This document shows positions 23,405 through 34,731 of a DNA stretch of 64,000 nucleotides, one piece after another. The notes under the pieces are model-generated. The model saw only the letters and a list, made by a program, of their open reading frames with translations, was not told the origin of the DNA and did no database searches. Source of the DNA: Sinohyriopsis cumingii (taxonomy: Eukaryota; Mollusca; Bivalvia; Unionida; Unionidae); contig CM068827.1 in NCBI GenBank assembly GCA_028554795.2, positions 141,633,251 to 141,697,250 on the forward strand. The letters run 5' to 3'. Numbering within the stretch: position 1 is the first letter of the stretch; each line of letters starts with the position of its first letter. The position numbers were made by a program, and so were the translations under genes.

Positions 23405-23590
23405 GAGACACTGGCAGTAAATGGAGCATTTATTCCGAAATTCATCCGTCCTGTGGTCGGTGAGAGACCAAGCCCAATGGATTTTTGCGAGACCATGCGC
23501 ATCAATGCCACGAAATATCAGCAGCGTGTTGCAGTTGTCACGTATCACTTACGCATGTTTGCGTATCGTTGTGTTACATAGATCTCGTCT
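23405..23590 (+). pseudogene. Coding-like fragment, unidentified
   Basis: A plus-strand frame reads FIPKFIRPVVGERPSPMDFC and continues to a stop at about 23578 (phase different from the ATG frame at 23421). Composition is coding-like and GC/CpG-rich. No family recognised. Possibly related to the decayed minus-strand blocks to the left, but in the opposite orientation. Confidence 0.3.
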
Positions 23591-23599
23591 AAGTAATGT

Positions 23600-24580
23600 C
23601 GACCTCGTAAAAATTATTCTCGTGGGATTGTCAATGGTGCTTAAGCAAGACTATCGCCATCTACTTGAAAAAATATAAACTACATATCATCGCTGTATCA
23701 CCATGGATGGAAGAGAACATTAAGAAATACATTTATGAGATGAGATGTTCACAACTTTATTCCTGGGATGTTAAGTCTTTATTCTATCCATAATTTTTCT
23801 CCTTAGTATAGTTTCCAGAAGACCAAATCCGGATTGATCAAATCAAGATTTCAACAACCAACCGATGCCTTGACAAAAACCTGTAAACCCTATTGTTGAC
23901 ACTCCTTAGCTCCATCCCAGCATGTCTTGCTGGTTAGAACTTGGAAGTGGAAAACATCCTTGAGTGATTTTGTTTGAGTTTTAATTTAATGCGCCTTAGC
24001 ACATAGTATGTTCAAGCTCTGGTGTAGAGGGGACTGAAATACTCCATCAGGACGTGAAGAAAAACATCCCTTTTTTAAGTTTTAGTTGGAAGCACCGTAG
24101 CGCCTAGTTATAAAAGAGGGGTATGTAAATGGCCGTATACAGTCGCAAGCCCCCCCCCCCCCCCCGGTCTTGTTAAAGCGCCAAAGTTGGCTTTCCCATG
24201 GCAGAGGGCCTACGACTGTTTTCTTCTTTTTAAAAAAATAAAGTCTTGAATAAAGTTTCTAAAGCATTAAAATGGTATGATTGCAACCCTCTCTCCTAGA
24301 GTCTCATTCGAGTACCATTCATGGTTTCTCCATTTGAGAAGGCGTGCAGTCGGTTTAGTCTAATAAAAAATCTGAGAAAATTTTGGAGAATATGTCTTGC
24401 CAACCGGAAGGGGATTCAACTTTCCCATCACGCGGACGTGATGGAAAACATCCGTATTGTAATGTCTTTTTATTTTAGCGTGAAATTTGGGTTTGGTCAT
24501 TACTTGTTTGTCTTGTAGAAGGATACGACATGTTTCTTTTGATTACTGAACATAGTTTTATTGCGCGTTAGCAGCCGTGG
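23600..24580. other. Intergenic with poly-C tract
   Basis: No gene recognised. A run of 16 C occurs at 24150-24165. TTAGCACATAGTATG- and GCACCGTAGCGCCTAG-like segments near 23990 and 24090 appear to be a degenerate duplication. Confidence 0.4.
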
Positions 24581-24589
24581 CTGCCTCGG

Positions 24590-24862
24590 TTGTGCAATCA
24601 ACCGTTGGACTTGGTTGTTTCAATGGATGGCCGCCCAGGGGCCCGGGTGGAAAGTTTTTCTCCAGCCCCACCCCCTTTGGACCCGGTTCCAGATGCAGTT
24701 TTCTTAAAAGTTTGTGAAAATGACATTGGAGTAAACCCTGTCCATTCTGCTTGGTTCAACGATGACAACGCATATATAAAGTTGTCAGCACCTGCGTGGC
24801 AGCGTTATTGTTGGTATCACCCAAAAATTAGTAATTGTGTGATTGTAGATCCAAAGAATTAA
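24590..24862 (+). pseudogene. 90-residue open frame, uncertain
   Basis: An open frame with APPPLDPVPDAVFLKVCEND and a Trp-rich end (AWQRYCWYHPKISN). It is more coding-like than chance ORFs nearby, but has no recognised domain, no splice signals and no supporting context. Retained only as a possible gene relic. Confidence 0.2.
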
Positions 24863-25768
24863 TGATATTTCCAAACATTTAGTAATGGTTACATCGTTGT
24901 TCATTAGCTGATTTTGTTATGCAAAGTCGTTCACGCTAGCCTAAATTTTAGGCACACTGCATATACTTGGGTGTGACGAGCGGAGTAAAAAATGTCGAGT
25001 CATGGAGTAAATCCGTTGACTTTAATCAGCTACCGAATTGTGATATACTTCTCTATCTCGTGTAAAAGAGAGATACTGCTCAGAGTAACTGTCACTATGT
25101 GTGTTTTATGCTTGTGTAGGTCAATGTCTATGTATGTTTACAGCTAAATGAAACAAACAAAGTAGTAATTGTGTTTAAACAGAGTACTACACTTTGCTTT
25201 GACATCGTGTTTTGTGTGTATAAACACTTGTACCCACTTGTGTGTGACAGTAGATAACTAACATTTCCGTCTTTACAAACCCTGAAACTCACAAACCTTT
25301 ATCCAAAACGGAGGCGTAAATTATCGTACACACAGAGACCGACAACGAATCCTAAGGCGTGTTTTTTTTTTTCTTTCCCGTAGACATCCAAGGTGTCTCT
25401 TAATGCTGCTTACGATATCTCAAAGTTTGTATTTATCCCATATTTAGATGCCTTATTATGTGGTAGATCATATTTATATCGAACTAGCTTTCTATTCTGG
25501 GTCGGTGTCTTCATATGTTTAATCACTGAATTTAATGTACTTTTGTCCAGAAAAAAAATTGTAAAATCAATTAAAGTATTTATCTGAAATTTTGGTTGAA
25601 TGTTATTACAAATTTATAAATATCTTGGTTGTTGTCACCGTAAAATCTATGCGCCTTGATATTTTTACTGATGGAATTTGTGTGTCATTTCGTTGTATAT
25701 TTAAATTTTTAAGTTAGCCCTCTCCCCTTTAATACTCTTAGTTCGTATTAAAGTGTGCCGTAAAGTAT

Positions 25769-25770
<2 letters not shown>
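24863..25770. other. Intergenic, no gene recognised
   Basis: No coding or repeat structure beyond short homopolymers. Confidence 0.4.

Positions 25771-25771
<1 letters not shown>

Positions 25772-25864
<93 letters not shown>
25772..25864. repeat. (CA)n-(TA)n compound microsatellite
   Basis: About 18 CA units directly followed by about 28 TA units. Directly abuts the left end of repeat copy C. Confidence 0.95.
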
Positions 25865-25867
<3 letters not shown>

Positions 25868-25884
25868 TTATGTGTTTAGATTCT

Positions 25885-26400
25885 TTTAAACAGTAACAAG
25901 ACAAAGCGAAGAAAACAAGCATTGTAAAATTTAACAAATAATTTATTTCCCAAAAAGACAAGGTAAAAATGAGAAAAAGAACTTACGGCTCTACAAATCA
26001 TATCCAAGAATAATCCAAGAATAAAAAAATATAAGTCCTAGTAATAGAATGTTCCAGTTTAATTGAGTTCGAATCTCGATGAAATCCAAATGAAAGGCGA
26101 TGACGTATGCCGTCAGAGTCGTACTGATGTGTCAAAGTTCTTTGTTGAATCACAGAAAATAGCATTCCAGTGTTTGAATTCTTGTAAATTTCGTTAACTG
26201 TCCTTGTACAAGAATTAATTTAGAGTACTAATATTTCCAGTGAAAAATAATCTCTTTGAATCCAAATAATTCGAAGAAAAATGTAAAATTCAGCTCAAAC
26301 TGATCACAACATAAATCACTTTGACTTCACAAGTGTTAAGGCAAGAATAACAATTATTTCTCAATACATCAATATTAAAACTGGCTACTGCGCAAAACAG
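25885..26400 (+). repeat. Dispersed ~0.85-kb repeat, copy C
   Basis: Shares AACAGTAACAAGACAAAGCG, TAACAAATAATTTATTTCCC, AAAAGAACTTACGG, TACTGATGTGTCAAAG and ATTTCCAGTGAAAAATAATC with copies A, B and D. More diverged, and shortened on the right. Confidence 0.6.
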
Positions 26401-26509
26401 ATGACCGGATGTGGGTCAGTCCACTGAGAAACCCTAATTGATACGTGTGATTTGTCACGTGCTCCAAGTATAGCCTCGATTTCACTTAATGAATCTACTT
26501 TGAGAAAGA

Positions 26510-26513
<4 letters not shown>

Positions 26514-26580
<67 letters not shown>
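26514..26580. repeat. (TA)n-(CA)n microsatellite
   Basis: About 28 TA units followed by five CA units. Confidence 0.95.
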
Positions 26581-26800
26581 GTTGTTTACTGATTCTGAAT
26601 TAAGGTCAGAAACTAGGTCAGCGTTAGATAGAAAGTTGCGATTATTAGTGTTTATGAAAAATTGAACTGAATTTCTGGAAAAAAAATGTCTGGTTTATGT
26701 CAAATCCAGTAAATAAAATTACATTACAATAACATGTAATGGAATTTTAAAACAGTTGTAACGACAAACAAACAATTAAATTAAATCTAATATAAATTAA

Positions 26801-26901
<101 letters not shown>

Positions 26902-26981
26902 CATGTGGTGTTTTTCGTTTTCTTATGTGCACAACTGAGGTTTATTTTGCAGCTGGTGTTTTTTTACACCACCATTTTGTG

Positions 26982-27563
26982 CAGGCCCGGCCCTAGGGCA
27001 AGGCAAATGGGGCAACCGCCTTGGGCCCTGCCCTTCCAGGAAATCAACACCAGAATATTATTTTTCTTTGATTTGGGCCCCTCGCTTATCGCTAACTGCA
27101 TTGGGCTCCGCACATCTTTGGGTTGGGGCCTGATTTTGTGAATACAACTATGTCAGCATTTTAGGATCTTAATTTGATTTAACTTGTATAACACATGAAT
27201 CTTTCATGATGGTATGGGACACAAAACTCAAAATCATATTATACGTGGGAGGTGGGGGTCACTTACCAGTGTATAATAATATTGTTTTATGTTGTTGTGT
27301 ATTCACACAAATAAACTTTTTAATCCCTGTCTACCTTGATCTTTTCATCAGAAATTACTCGCTATTCGCCTAGCCAGGTCCGGCCCTAGTATGTGATGGG
27401 TTCCAAGGCAGCAAGCAGGCCCCAAGGCAGTAAAAGTGATGAGCGGGGCCTCATGCAAAAAAAAAAAAAAAAAAAAATATTAAAAAAAAATTATAATTGC
27501 GGAGTTGATTTCCTGAAAGCCCGGGGCTCAAGTCGGGTGCCTTTTATGCATTGCCCTAGGGCC
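26982..27563. mobile_element. hAT-like non-autonomous element(s)
   Basis: The left edge is GCAGGCCCGGCCCTAGGGCA. The reverse complement of the right edge is GCAGGCCTGGCCCTAGGGCA, a nearly perfect inverted pair. A further internal copy of the terminus lies at 27375 (GCCAGGTCCGGCCCTAG), so two elements may lie head to tail, or one may have inserted near another. CAGGCCCGGCCCTAG-like ends are typical of hAT transposons. I could not find a convincing 8-bp target duplication. It contains an A-rich run at 27456-27478. Confidence 0.5.
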
Positions 27564-28230
27564 AGGCCTGCGTTTAGTCCTAGACCAAGTTACTTACAAG
27601 CTAACACAAAAGCAGTACATTATTCTGCATTTTTTTTATAGCAGTTCATATTTGATTATGTGCCCATTATTACGTATCAAAATTGATTTTTGTACAATAA
27701 TACTAATAGTCTTATTGTGTTAATGAAACTCATTTTGCGCCAGTGAGTATGCACCTTTTTTTTGTGAAGTGTTGGTATATATTTAATATCTTTACCACTG
27801 AGTCGGTGTGTTGCACTAGAACGAAAAAAAAAAAGAAGAGATTATTACTATTTTATTTATTTGTTATTTTTTTGTCATATCGCTGTGCAAGCGGGTTGCT
27901 GTGAAACAGTATTCTAAATGTGTACTCCTTGAGTTGTCTGCATAGTAAATTCTGGTTAATACATGTACGTCATCAAGCGGAGGGGTGGGGAGAAAAAATG
28001 AGTGGCGCATAGATTGAATCAGCAACCGTATGAATCACATCAATATCAAATACAATTTATTTTCTCACATTATTTAATCCTTTTTTATAATAGGATGTAT
28101 TCTCGCAAATTAATCCCAATACAGAACTTACAACTAGTTAATTTATGCATATCGAACGTTATATGGCAAATAAATCTCATCTTACGATCACATAACATAT
28201 AATTAATTTCCCAAACCCGAGCCGTTGCTA
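27564..28230. other. Distal upstream region of NAMPT
   Basis: AT-rich, with no recognised element. It turns more GC- and CpG-containing from about 28210 toward the first exon. Confidence 0.4.
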
Positions 28231-28313
28231 CGTCCATCAGCTGCTAGAGGATATCCTCTCTGTGCATGATATAGGGTTTGGTTGCCATGACGTCACACAC
28301 ACTTGTGTTCAAG
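28231..28313 (+). promoter_or_regulatory. NAMPT core promoter / 5' UTR
   Basis: The 80 bases before the start codon are more GC-rich than the region to the left and contain TTGCCATGACGTCACACACA. No canonical TATA box is evident (GATATAGGG at about 28268 is weak). The transcription start cannot be fixed from sequence. Confidence 0.45.
28288..28295. promoter_or_regulatory. CRE palindrome TGACGTCA
   Basis: A perfect 8-bp cAMP-response/ATF-type element, 18 bases before the NAMPT ATG. A second perfect copy lies at 28533-28540 in intron 1. Known binders of this palindrome are CREB/ATF family bZIP factors. Use here is inferred. Confidence 0.55.
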
Positions 28314-28370
28314 ATGGCGTTCCCGGCAGGCGGCTCGGAAAACATTCTGTTAATAACAGACTCATACAAG
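28314..28370 (+). CDS. NAMPT: NAMPT coding exon 1
   Basis: Encodes 19 residues from the ATG at 28314: MAFPAGGSENILLITDSYK. It aligns without gaps with the N-terminus of animal nicotinamide phosphoribosyltransferases, which share NILL-TDSYK. Tyr18, known in human NAMPT to stack on the nicotinamide ring across the dimer interface, falls at the same residue number, as does Asp16. The exon ends in AAG followed by GTAAGC, phase 0, and joins exon 2 in frame (K then VTHH). NAMPT makes NMN from nicotinamide and PRPP, the rate-limiting step of NAD salvage. It acts mainly in the cytosol and nucleus as a homodimer. The ATG choice rests on the length match and on upstream DNA that looks like promoter. 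Confidence 0.93.
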
Positions 28371-28532
28371 GTAAGCTCATATTTTAAAAGCCCAAATTCA
28401 AACGATTACATATCTTCATAATATAACTTTTAATATAATTAATGCCGAAATTACATGGTTATGTTCATAAACCAGTAAGTTAGAATTTGACATATGGCTT
28501 TTGTTGTCAGCGTTGTTGTTCGTATAATTAAA

Positions 28533-28540
28533 TGACGTCA
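28533..28540. promoter_or_regulatory. Second CRE palindrome TGACGTCA
   Basis: A perfect TGACGTCA 163 bp into intron 1, close enough to the probable start site to act with the promoter-proximal copy at 28288-28295. Confidence 0.4.
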
Positions 28541-29182
28541 GGTGCGAGCTATGTACAGGTTTGGTGTAAGATTAGAAGCCGTAGTCGGGTGAACAGAAAT
28601 GGACATGTCAAGATCTGTGTTATTTCATGATAGTAAAGTTCAGATATAGGATTTGCAAAGACCAGTGTCCTAACTGTTATTCTTAAAAAGTATGTGCAGA
28701 GATTGTCGAGTAAAGATAATATCAAAGTGAAAGTAGAACCTTGGGCTGTTTTCCTAATTCAGATTTAAATTTTCAGGGAACATTGATGCAGTAAACAAAA
28801 TCTAATAATTGAACAGTTGTTATTTTAGGAATATTTCAGGACTACAGAAAATAGTATCAGATTTTGTAGGTATATAGATTAAGGTTTTATTCTTCAGCAA
28901 GCAACTGGTTTCATAAAATAAATTTCCCCCTTGATCATCATACATGGAACAAAGTCCCAAAAAAGAAATGGAACAGAATAGACCCAGCCCAGATAATTCA
29001 CTTAAGTTACATGCACTTTTATAAAGTACTTCTAAAACCAATAGTTAAAAACAGTCATACCAGTTTATTATTATTATTATTGTTATTATTATTATTAAAA
29101 GGGGTTGGTAGCATATATTTTTATTGCTTATAATACATTCGCAAACTACAACAGCATATGGGCTAAAGGAATTTTTCAGACT

Positions 29183-29388
29183 GAAAGTCAGTCTATCTTG
29201 GCATTATTGAAAGTCAGTCTATTTTGGCATTATTGAAAGTCAGTCTATCTTGGCGCTATTGAAAGTCAGTCTATCTTGACATTATTGAAAGTCAGTCTAT
29301 CTTGGCATTATTGAAAGACAGTCTGTCTTGGCATTATTGAAAGTCAGTCTATCCTGGCATTATTGAAAGCCATTCTATCTTGGCATTG
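29183..29388. repeat. Minisatellite, 26-bp unit, ~8 copies
   Basis: Tandem GAAAGTCAGTCTATCTTGGC followed by ATTATT, with scattered substitutions. A short (ATT)n run precedes it at 29068-29096. Confidence 0.92.
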
Positions 29389-30089
29389 TATCTTGCATAA
29401 CATTATAGCAAAACTGAATACTAAAAACCAAAGTCAAGGCCAAGAATTTTTATGAATCCTGGTTGGGTCTGAGTTGTACCATCTGAATGGACCAGCTTGC
29501 CGTTTTGTCTGTTTCAAAATTTTCCACAAAATATCACTGCTTTGTCTGATCTTGCATCTTTCATATTGACACTTATTGCAGCTTATCATCTATACCCTTT
29601 AAAAAATTATTATAGTTGAGATTTAATTACAATGGAAATCAGTTTTACATACTTTTAATTACTAGAGATAGAAACATAACAATTGTAATGAAATTCAAAC
29701 AAGTGTCTGTGACCAGGGTATTAAATAGAGATGGGACAATATCTTGAAATGCCTAGAAGAAATAAAAGACTTTCTACTGTTTACAAGATGATAAACATTT
29801 TTTTCTCTTCAGTATATTAGTTTTGGATTAATACTGAAAATAGCTCTTTGGTTCATTGCAAAAAGATATATGTACTACACTTATTTCAGTCTATATAAAA
29901 ACCTGGTATTGAAAAGAATGTGTAATCCCAGAAACAAAAACATAACAAAATATGCACTTTTCTATCCCAGTCCATATACTAATTGTATGAATTACCTGGA
30001 ATATAAATGGAATAAATACATAAACCAATGACTTCATCATAATTCTTATAGTAAGAAATAATTTATTCCTATATAATTTAGAAGTGTAG

Positions 30090-30090
<1 letters not shown>

Positions 30091-30128
<38 letters not shown>
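30091..30128. repeat. (CA)n microsatellite
   Basis: About 19 CA units. Confidence 0.95.
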
Positions 30129-30130
<2 letters not shown>

Positions 30131-30182
30131 CAAATGTGAAGTAAATGAAGGTCAATTTATAAAATATTATGTATAAGTTTTC

Positions 30183-30385
30183 AGGGGTTTAATGCCATTT
30201 TTCAGTACATGATAGACTATGCATGGCAGTCAGTATAATTGGTGGAGTTAGAACGCGGGAAGAACCACCAACCCATGGGTGGCAAACTCTCTCATATACC
30301 CATTTGGTATGGCTGAGACTTGAACCTGTTTGGACAGAGGTGAGATGTCAGTGATCAGTAAAGCAAACACCTTAGGCTGTTTGAC
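30183..30385 (-). mobile_element. tRNA-derived SINE family A, diverged copy
   Basis: Matches the family A copies at 40395-40633, 52981-53217 and 57364-57597: AATGCCATTTTTCAG, GGTGGAG, GAAGAACCACCAACCCA, TGGACAGAGGTGAGATG. The head end (right side) has merged into the 22-bp minisatellite that follows. Confidence 0.75.
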
Positions 30386-30631
30386 CACCATGGGCTGCTA
30401 TATTATGTATCATGGGTTGCTATATTATATACCATGGGTTGCCATATTATGTACCATGGGTTGCTATATTATGTACCATGGGTTGCTATATTATATACTA
30501 TGGTTTGCTGTATTATATACCATGGGTTGCTATATTATATACCATGGGTTGCTATGTTATGTACCATGGGTTGCTATATTATGTACCATGGGTTGCTATA
30601 TTATATACCATGGTCTGCTGTATTATATACA
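30386..30631. repeat. Minisatellite, 22-bp unit, ~11 copies
   Basis: Tandem ACCATGGGTTGCTATATTAT plus GT. As 22 is not a multiple of 3 and no phase contains a stop, all three forward frames are open over the whole array, giving spurious 75-126 residue proteins. Confidence 0.93.
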
Positions 30632-32175
30632 GATATCTTGTTCATCTTCATCTGTGTGTAAAAGATGCCTGATTTATATTGGTTTATTTCCAAAAAAAGA
30701 GTTTTGTTGACAGATTGACAGATCTGAATTTTAATCAGGTTGACAATACTGTTTTAACCCCAGTTTCTTATTTCCTCTATTTAAAATTAAATATCATACT
30801 CTCACTATGTTGCTTATATATATTTTTTTATGAGATGTACAATTGTGCAATTTGCACAAAAGCCTTGGATGGGCTTTTGCCATATCTAAAGGTGGCTACA
30901 TGTAGTTATATCTGTTAATCATACCCTTGTGATTTCAGACTGATATATCCAACATTCAGGGTCATATATGGGACACATGAATTATTTAAATAAATGGAAT
31001 ACATGTACAAAGAGTGTAAACAAGCACAGAAATCTACAACATACCAAACATTCTTGATGGAAACAAAAGTAGAAATTATGGGTATGAATTGTAACCATCT
31101 CAGAGTGTATTGAGTCAGGGTTTTTTCTATCTTACTTCTCATGTGCTGGATGAGTTGATGGTTAGACAAGTGGAGTACCTTGCAGTAGATGGTTATAACA
31201 TTACATTCATGTATTTTGAGAAATGTAATCCTTCAGTTTGCAAAAAAAAGAAAATTTGGTCTTTATCCCAACAGCAGCTTTCATGCTTAAGATGTTATTC
31301 GTACATGTATATAAGTAGCAAAATTTACAACAGATTGTATGTAAGAAAGAATTGTCCAATCATAAGCCCCCCTCCCACCCTCACCAATTATTTGGCACAT
31401 CTGCAACGTTGTCCCCCAGGATTTATCATGGGCCAGGAGAAATGGTACAGAATTCATTAAATATTATGTCTGTAAAAAAATGTCAATATTTCCAGAAATA
31501 ATAAACAAAAAAAGTAAAGCTGGTGCTCATGTCATTTGCAGTCAACTATAGAGAGATAATACTGACATCTATTTAAGTGATCAAAACTGAAATGAATTCA
31601 GAACTTGTAATTTTCATGTGGTAAATTATGGACATTCTCAAGTTTTATTGTGTCTGGGATGGGTGGGGGGAGTGTGTCATAAATAACTGCTGTCATATTG
31701 ACAATCTTCACTAAAAGTGAGTGGTTATTGACATTAAAGTTACTTATGCCTCATACAGATGCACATTCAAAATCATAAAAGCATCCCCAGCATGAAAAAA
31801 AAGTCATCAACTTACAAATTATTTGTCACCACATCTGTGATGTAAGATGGCATCATAACTGTTACATTCCAAAATCAGAACAAATTTGTGCCAAAATTTT
31901 CAGGTCAAATCATGTTTCACCTGAAGTACAACTGATGAATGTGCATTGTAATCCATGGTATAAGTCATAAAAAGAAATCACAAATTTATTTTTCTTCTAT
32001 GTTTTTCCAGTTAAGTAAAATGGATTGGTATCACAATATAACATCTCTGAGTCTCATCAAATACTGATAGCAAAAGATAAAAGGGTTGACTTTGTCACAA
32101 CGAAGCTTTACAACATCAATACACAACCTACTTACAACATTATCACATTATAGGCTAAATAAATGGCTTGGAAAA

Positions 32176-32340
32176 ATGGCAGATCAGTGGGATGAAGTTC
32201 TATTGTAGATCGGGATCTATGTTGTTTGTTCTGCTGATAACTCCCAACAGACTGCACAGACCCAGATCTGCCAGTGCATTATGCAGTGGTAGATCTGGGT
32301 CTGTGCAGTTTGCAGTTGGGCTCATTTTAAAAGCACGTGT
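32176..32340 (-). mobile_element. Double-hairpin MITE, partial copy 4
   Basis: Contains the best-preserved hairpin 1 of the family at 32251-32309. ACTGCACAGACCCAGATCT pairs perfectly with AGATCTGGGTCTGTGCAGT, and pairing continues through CCA/TGG to TGCAT/ATGCA around a single central base. That gives 29-base arms with two mismatches and almost no loop. Hairpin 2 is partly preserved and the outer left terminus is lost. Confidence 0.8.
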
Positions 32341-32731
32341 ATTCAGTATTTGTTAAAAAAAAGAGATTTCTTCTTTGCACTCTTTGTAATTAAACAATTA
32401 GAGCATCAGTTGGCCATTTTTCAATTATAATGCTGACATTGTTCAAAAACAATATCATTAATGTCTTGCATTACTTCTTTTGTTGAACCCCAAAAATTGT
32501 TTTAGTGGAAGGATCTATCTCCTTTCATACAAAAACAAACAGGTATTGTAAAATTATCTAACATGGACAAGTTTTAGTAACTCTGAAATTTTGTAAAACG
32601 TTTTAACATAAATTTTATGAAATCCAATTCTGTACCAAATAATATAATTTAAGCTATAAGTACTCTAATTAAATATTTCTTAACTATTTTGCTAAAAGCG
32701 CTACATCAGCTCATTCTTTATTAAGAAATAA

Positions 32732-32732
<1 letters not shown>

Positions 32733-32807
<75 letters not shown>
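32733..32807. repeat. (TA)n microsatellite
   Basis: About 37 TA units. Confidence 0.95.
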
Positions 32808-32810
<3 letters not shown>

Positions 32811-33087
32811 TCTTTATTGGCACAGGCCACAAACTCTATGACTTTGTTTTTAGATTTAAGAGATGAGTTGGTTTTAATATTTAGCAATATGTTTGTTTCC
32901 ATTGCCAGAAGGAAGTTATTGATTCATAGTACTGTCTAAATAGTTCTAAGAATCACAACAATAAAATGAAAATACAAATACATGTATGAAGATTGTTGAT
33001 TCAGTTAAGGCAAAGTTGTACATTTAAAAAATATTTATCTGCAGTCTCTCAAATCTTACATGAAATAGGTGAACCAAATATATAACT

Positions 33088-33180
33088 ATACAGTAGAACC
33101 TGTCTTGAAAGACCACCCTGCCTGCTATACTTTAGAAAGGAATAATTCAGTCCATGGGAGGGCCTTGACACTACTTTACC
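33088..33180 (+). mobile_element. Partial 178-bp-family MITE
   Basis: TACAGTAGAACCTGTCTTGA then AAGACCACCCTGCC matches the terminus of the complete element at 36268-36445. Only the left part is recognisable. Confidence 0.55.
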
Positions 33181-33319
33181 ACTTACCAAGTGGAAGATAA
33201 ATTGACACTTGCCCAGTTGTAATTTCCTGAAAGATCATATGTTTTTAGCTGATATGTAAACATTTTTGAAGATATGACATGATATGATCTTTGTATTTGG
33301 ACATTATCAATGGTATATT

Positions 33320-33511
33320 CCATATGTACTCACTTGTAAGCCCAACTACAAACTGCACAGACCCAGATCTGACATCACATAATGCATAGTTTGTTAGGAG
33401 TAATCAGCAGAGGAAACAATATAGACCCTAATCTGCAGGTGCAGAGTGATACAGCAGATCAGGATCTTTGTTGTTTGCATTTTGACTTGACTTATAAGCA
33501 AGTACAGATGG
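33320..33511 (+). mobile_element. Double-hairpin MITE, copy 5
   Basis: The left end is CCATATGTACTCACTTGTAA. The reverse complement of the right end is CCATCTGTACTTGCTTATAA. TA follows the right end at 33512. Hairpin 1 is shortened by a deletion of most of its second arm. Hairpin 2 (CAATATAGACCCTAATCTGC with GCAGATCAGGATCTTTGTTG) is intact. Confidence 0.8.
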
Positions 33512-34027
33512 TATATATATACATACATGAATTGACAAGAAAGATGCATCCCAGATAATGTAAACTATGAATAAAAGTCCTTACAGCTATCCTCTGACCT
33601 ACAGGATGAACTGTTGGGGTCTATATATTAATTCTTGTATGTTCAGTCCCTATACCAGGTTTAGGAGGAGAAATTATGACAGACAATACAAATGGACATA
33701 TGTATGGGTGTAGGATATTACATTTGTTGTCCCTTATTATTCTTCCCATATGTAAATGGTGTGAGATAGCTATTGCTGTCTGTCTGTCTTCATGTCTGTC
33801 TGTTTGTATGTCCAAAACATTTTCTTTTCCAAAGCATAACTCTTGAACCATTTGTTGTTTTTGTCCATTCATCAGCATCACACCTTTATTTCTGGAGAAA
33901 AACTTGTAATACCTATCACATCCCTATATGCAGCACTGTTGTACTCTTCATCAGAACAGGCTTTAATAAATCAATTATTATTATGGATTCTATTTTATCA
34001 TTATGTAATATATAACATACTTGATTA

Positions 34028-34190
34028 TAAGCAGCTACACTTCATGGCTGTATACTAAATGGCTTTCATTGGCAGTGTTAAAAGGGAGTGCTGTATGTAC
34101 AATGTACTTTATTATAAGGTGTTTCATTATATTGCTGTATACTCCATGACTTCCATTGACAGTGATATAAGGATGGACTTGTATACTTTG
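34028..34190. mobile_element. Possible decayed 172-bp-family MITE
   Basis: Contains GGGAGTGCTGTATG and two similar segments: CTGTATACTAAATGGCTTTC then ATTGGCAGTG, and CTGTATACTCCATGACTTCC then ATTGACAGTG. These are reminiscent of the MITE at 2723-2894. Boundaries uncertain. Confidence 0.35.
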
Positions 34191-34582
34191 TAAATGTGAT
34201 ACTTCATGAATATGAAATTGTTGACAGATTGTGCCGTCTGCAAACAAATAGCTTGATGGGGCAGTTGATGTACTGGATAGATAACATTGCCTTCTGTTCC
34301 TTAGTTTGCAATGCATGGGGATTTACTGGCTATTGTGATACAATCTATTCATAAACATTTTTTTGTTTCTGGTGGTAAACTTAAACTGTTCAAGGTATTT
34401 CAACCAAACTTGACAACTACACTTGTCAAGCAAGCTGAGTTGCCTTTTGATACTTAGAATTTCTTTCCTGCATTCTTTGTTTTTCATTTACCTTGAATCA
34501 AAGTGTAGCACAAGTAGCCATTTAAATGAGGAATTTTACACCATATTGTAGGTAGTACAGAAATTGAGATTTCTGGGCCATA

Positions 34583-34731
34583 GTGCAATTTCAGTAGAAT
34601 TCTTTGCATAAGCTGGGATAGTGCAATTTCAGTAGAATTCTTTGCATAAGCAGGGATAGTGCAATTTCAGTAGAATTCTTTGCATAAGCAGGGATAGTGC
34701 AATTTCAGTAGAATTCTTTGCATAAGCTGGG
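34583..34731. repeat. Minisatellite, 38-bp unit, 4 copies
   Basis: Nearly identical units start at 34583, 34621, 34659 and 34697 (GTGCAATTTCAGTAGAATTC, then TTTGCATAAGC). The very low divergence suggests recent expansion. Confidence 0.95.

Noticed and set aside
30330..30710. 126-codon frame rich in GCYIMYHGLLYY-type text
   Set aside because: Product of the 22-bp minisatellite, open in all frames.
33773..34058. Two overlapping plus-strand frames of 71-80 codons
   Set aside because: No conserved motif or coding composition, and in NAMPT intron 1.
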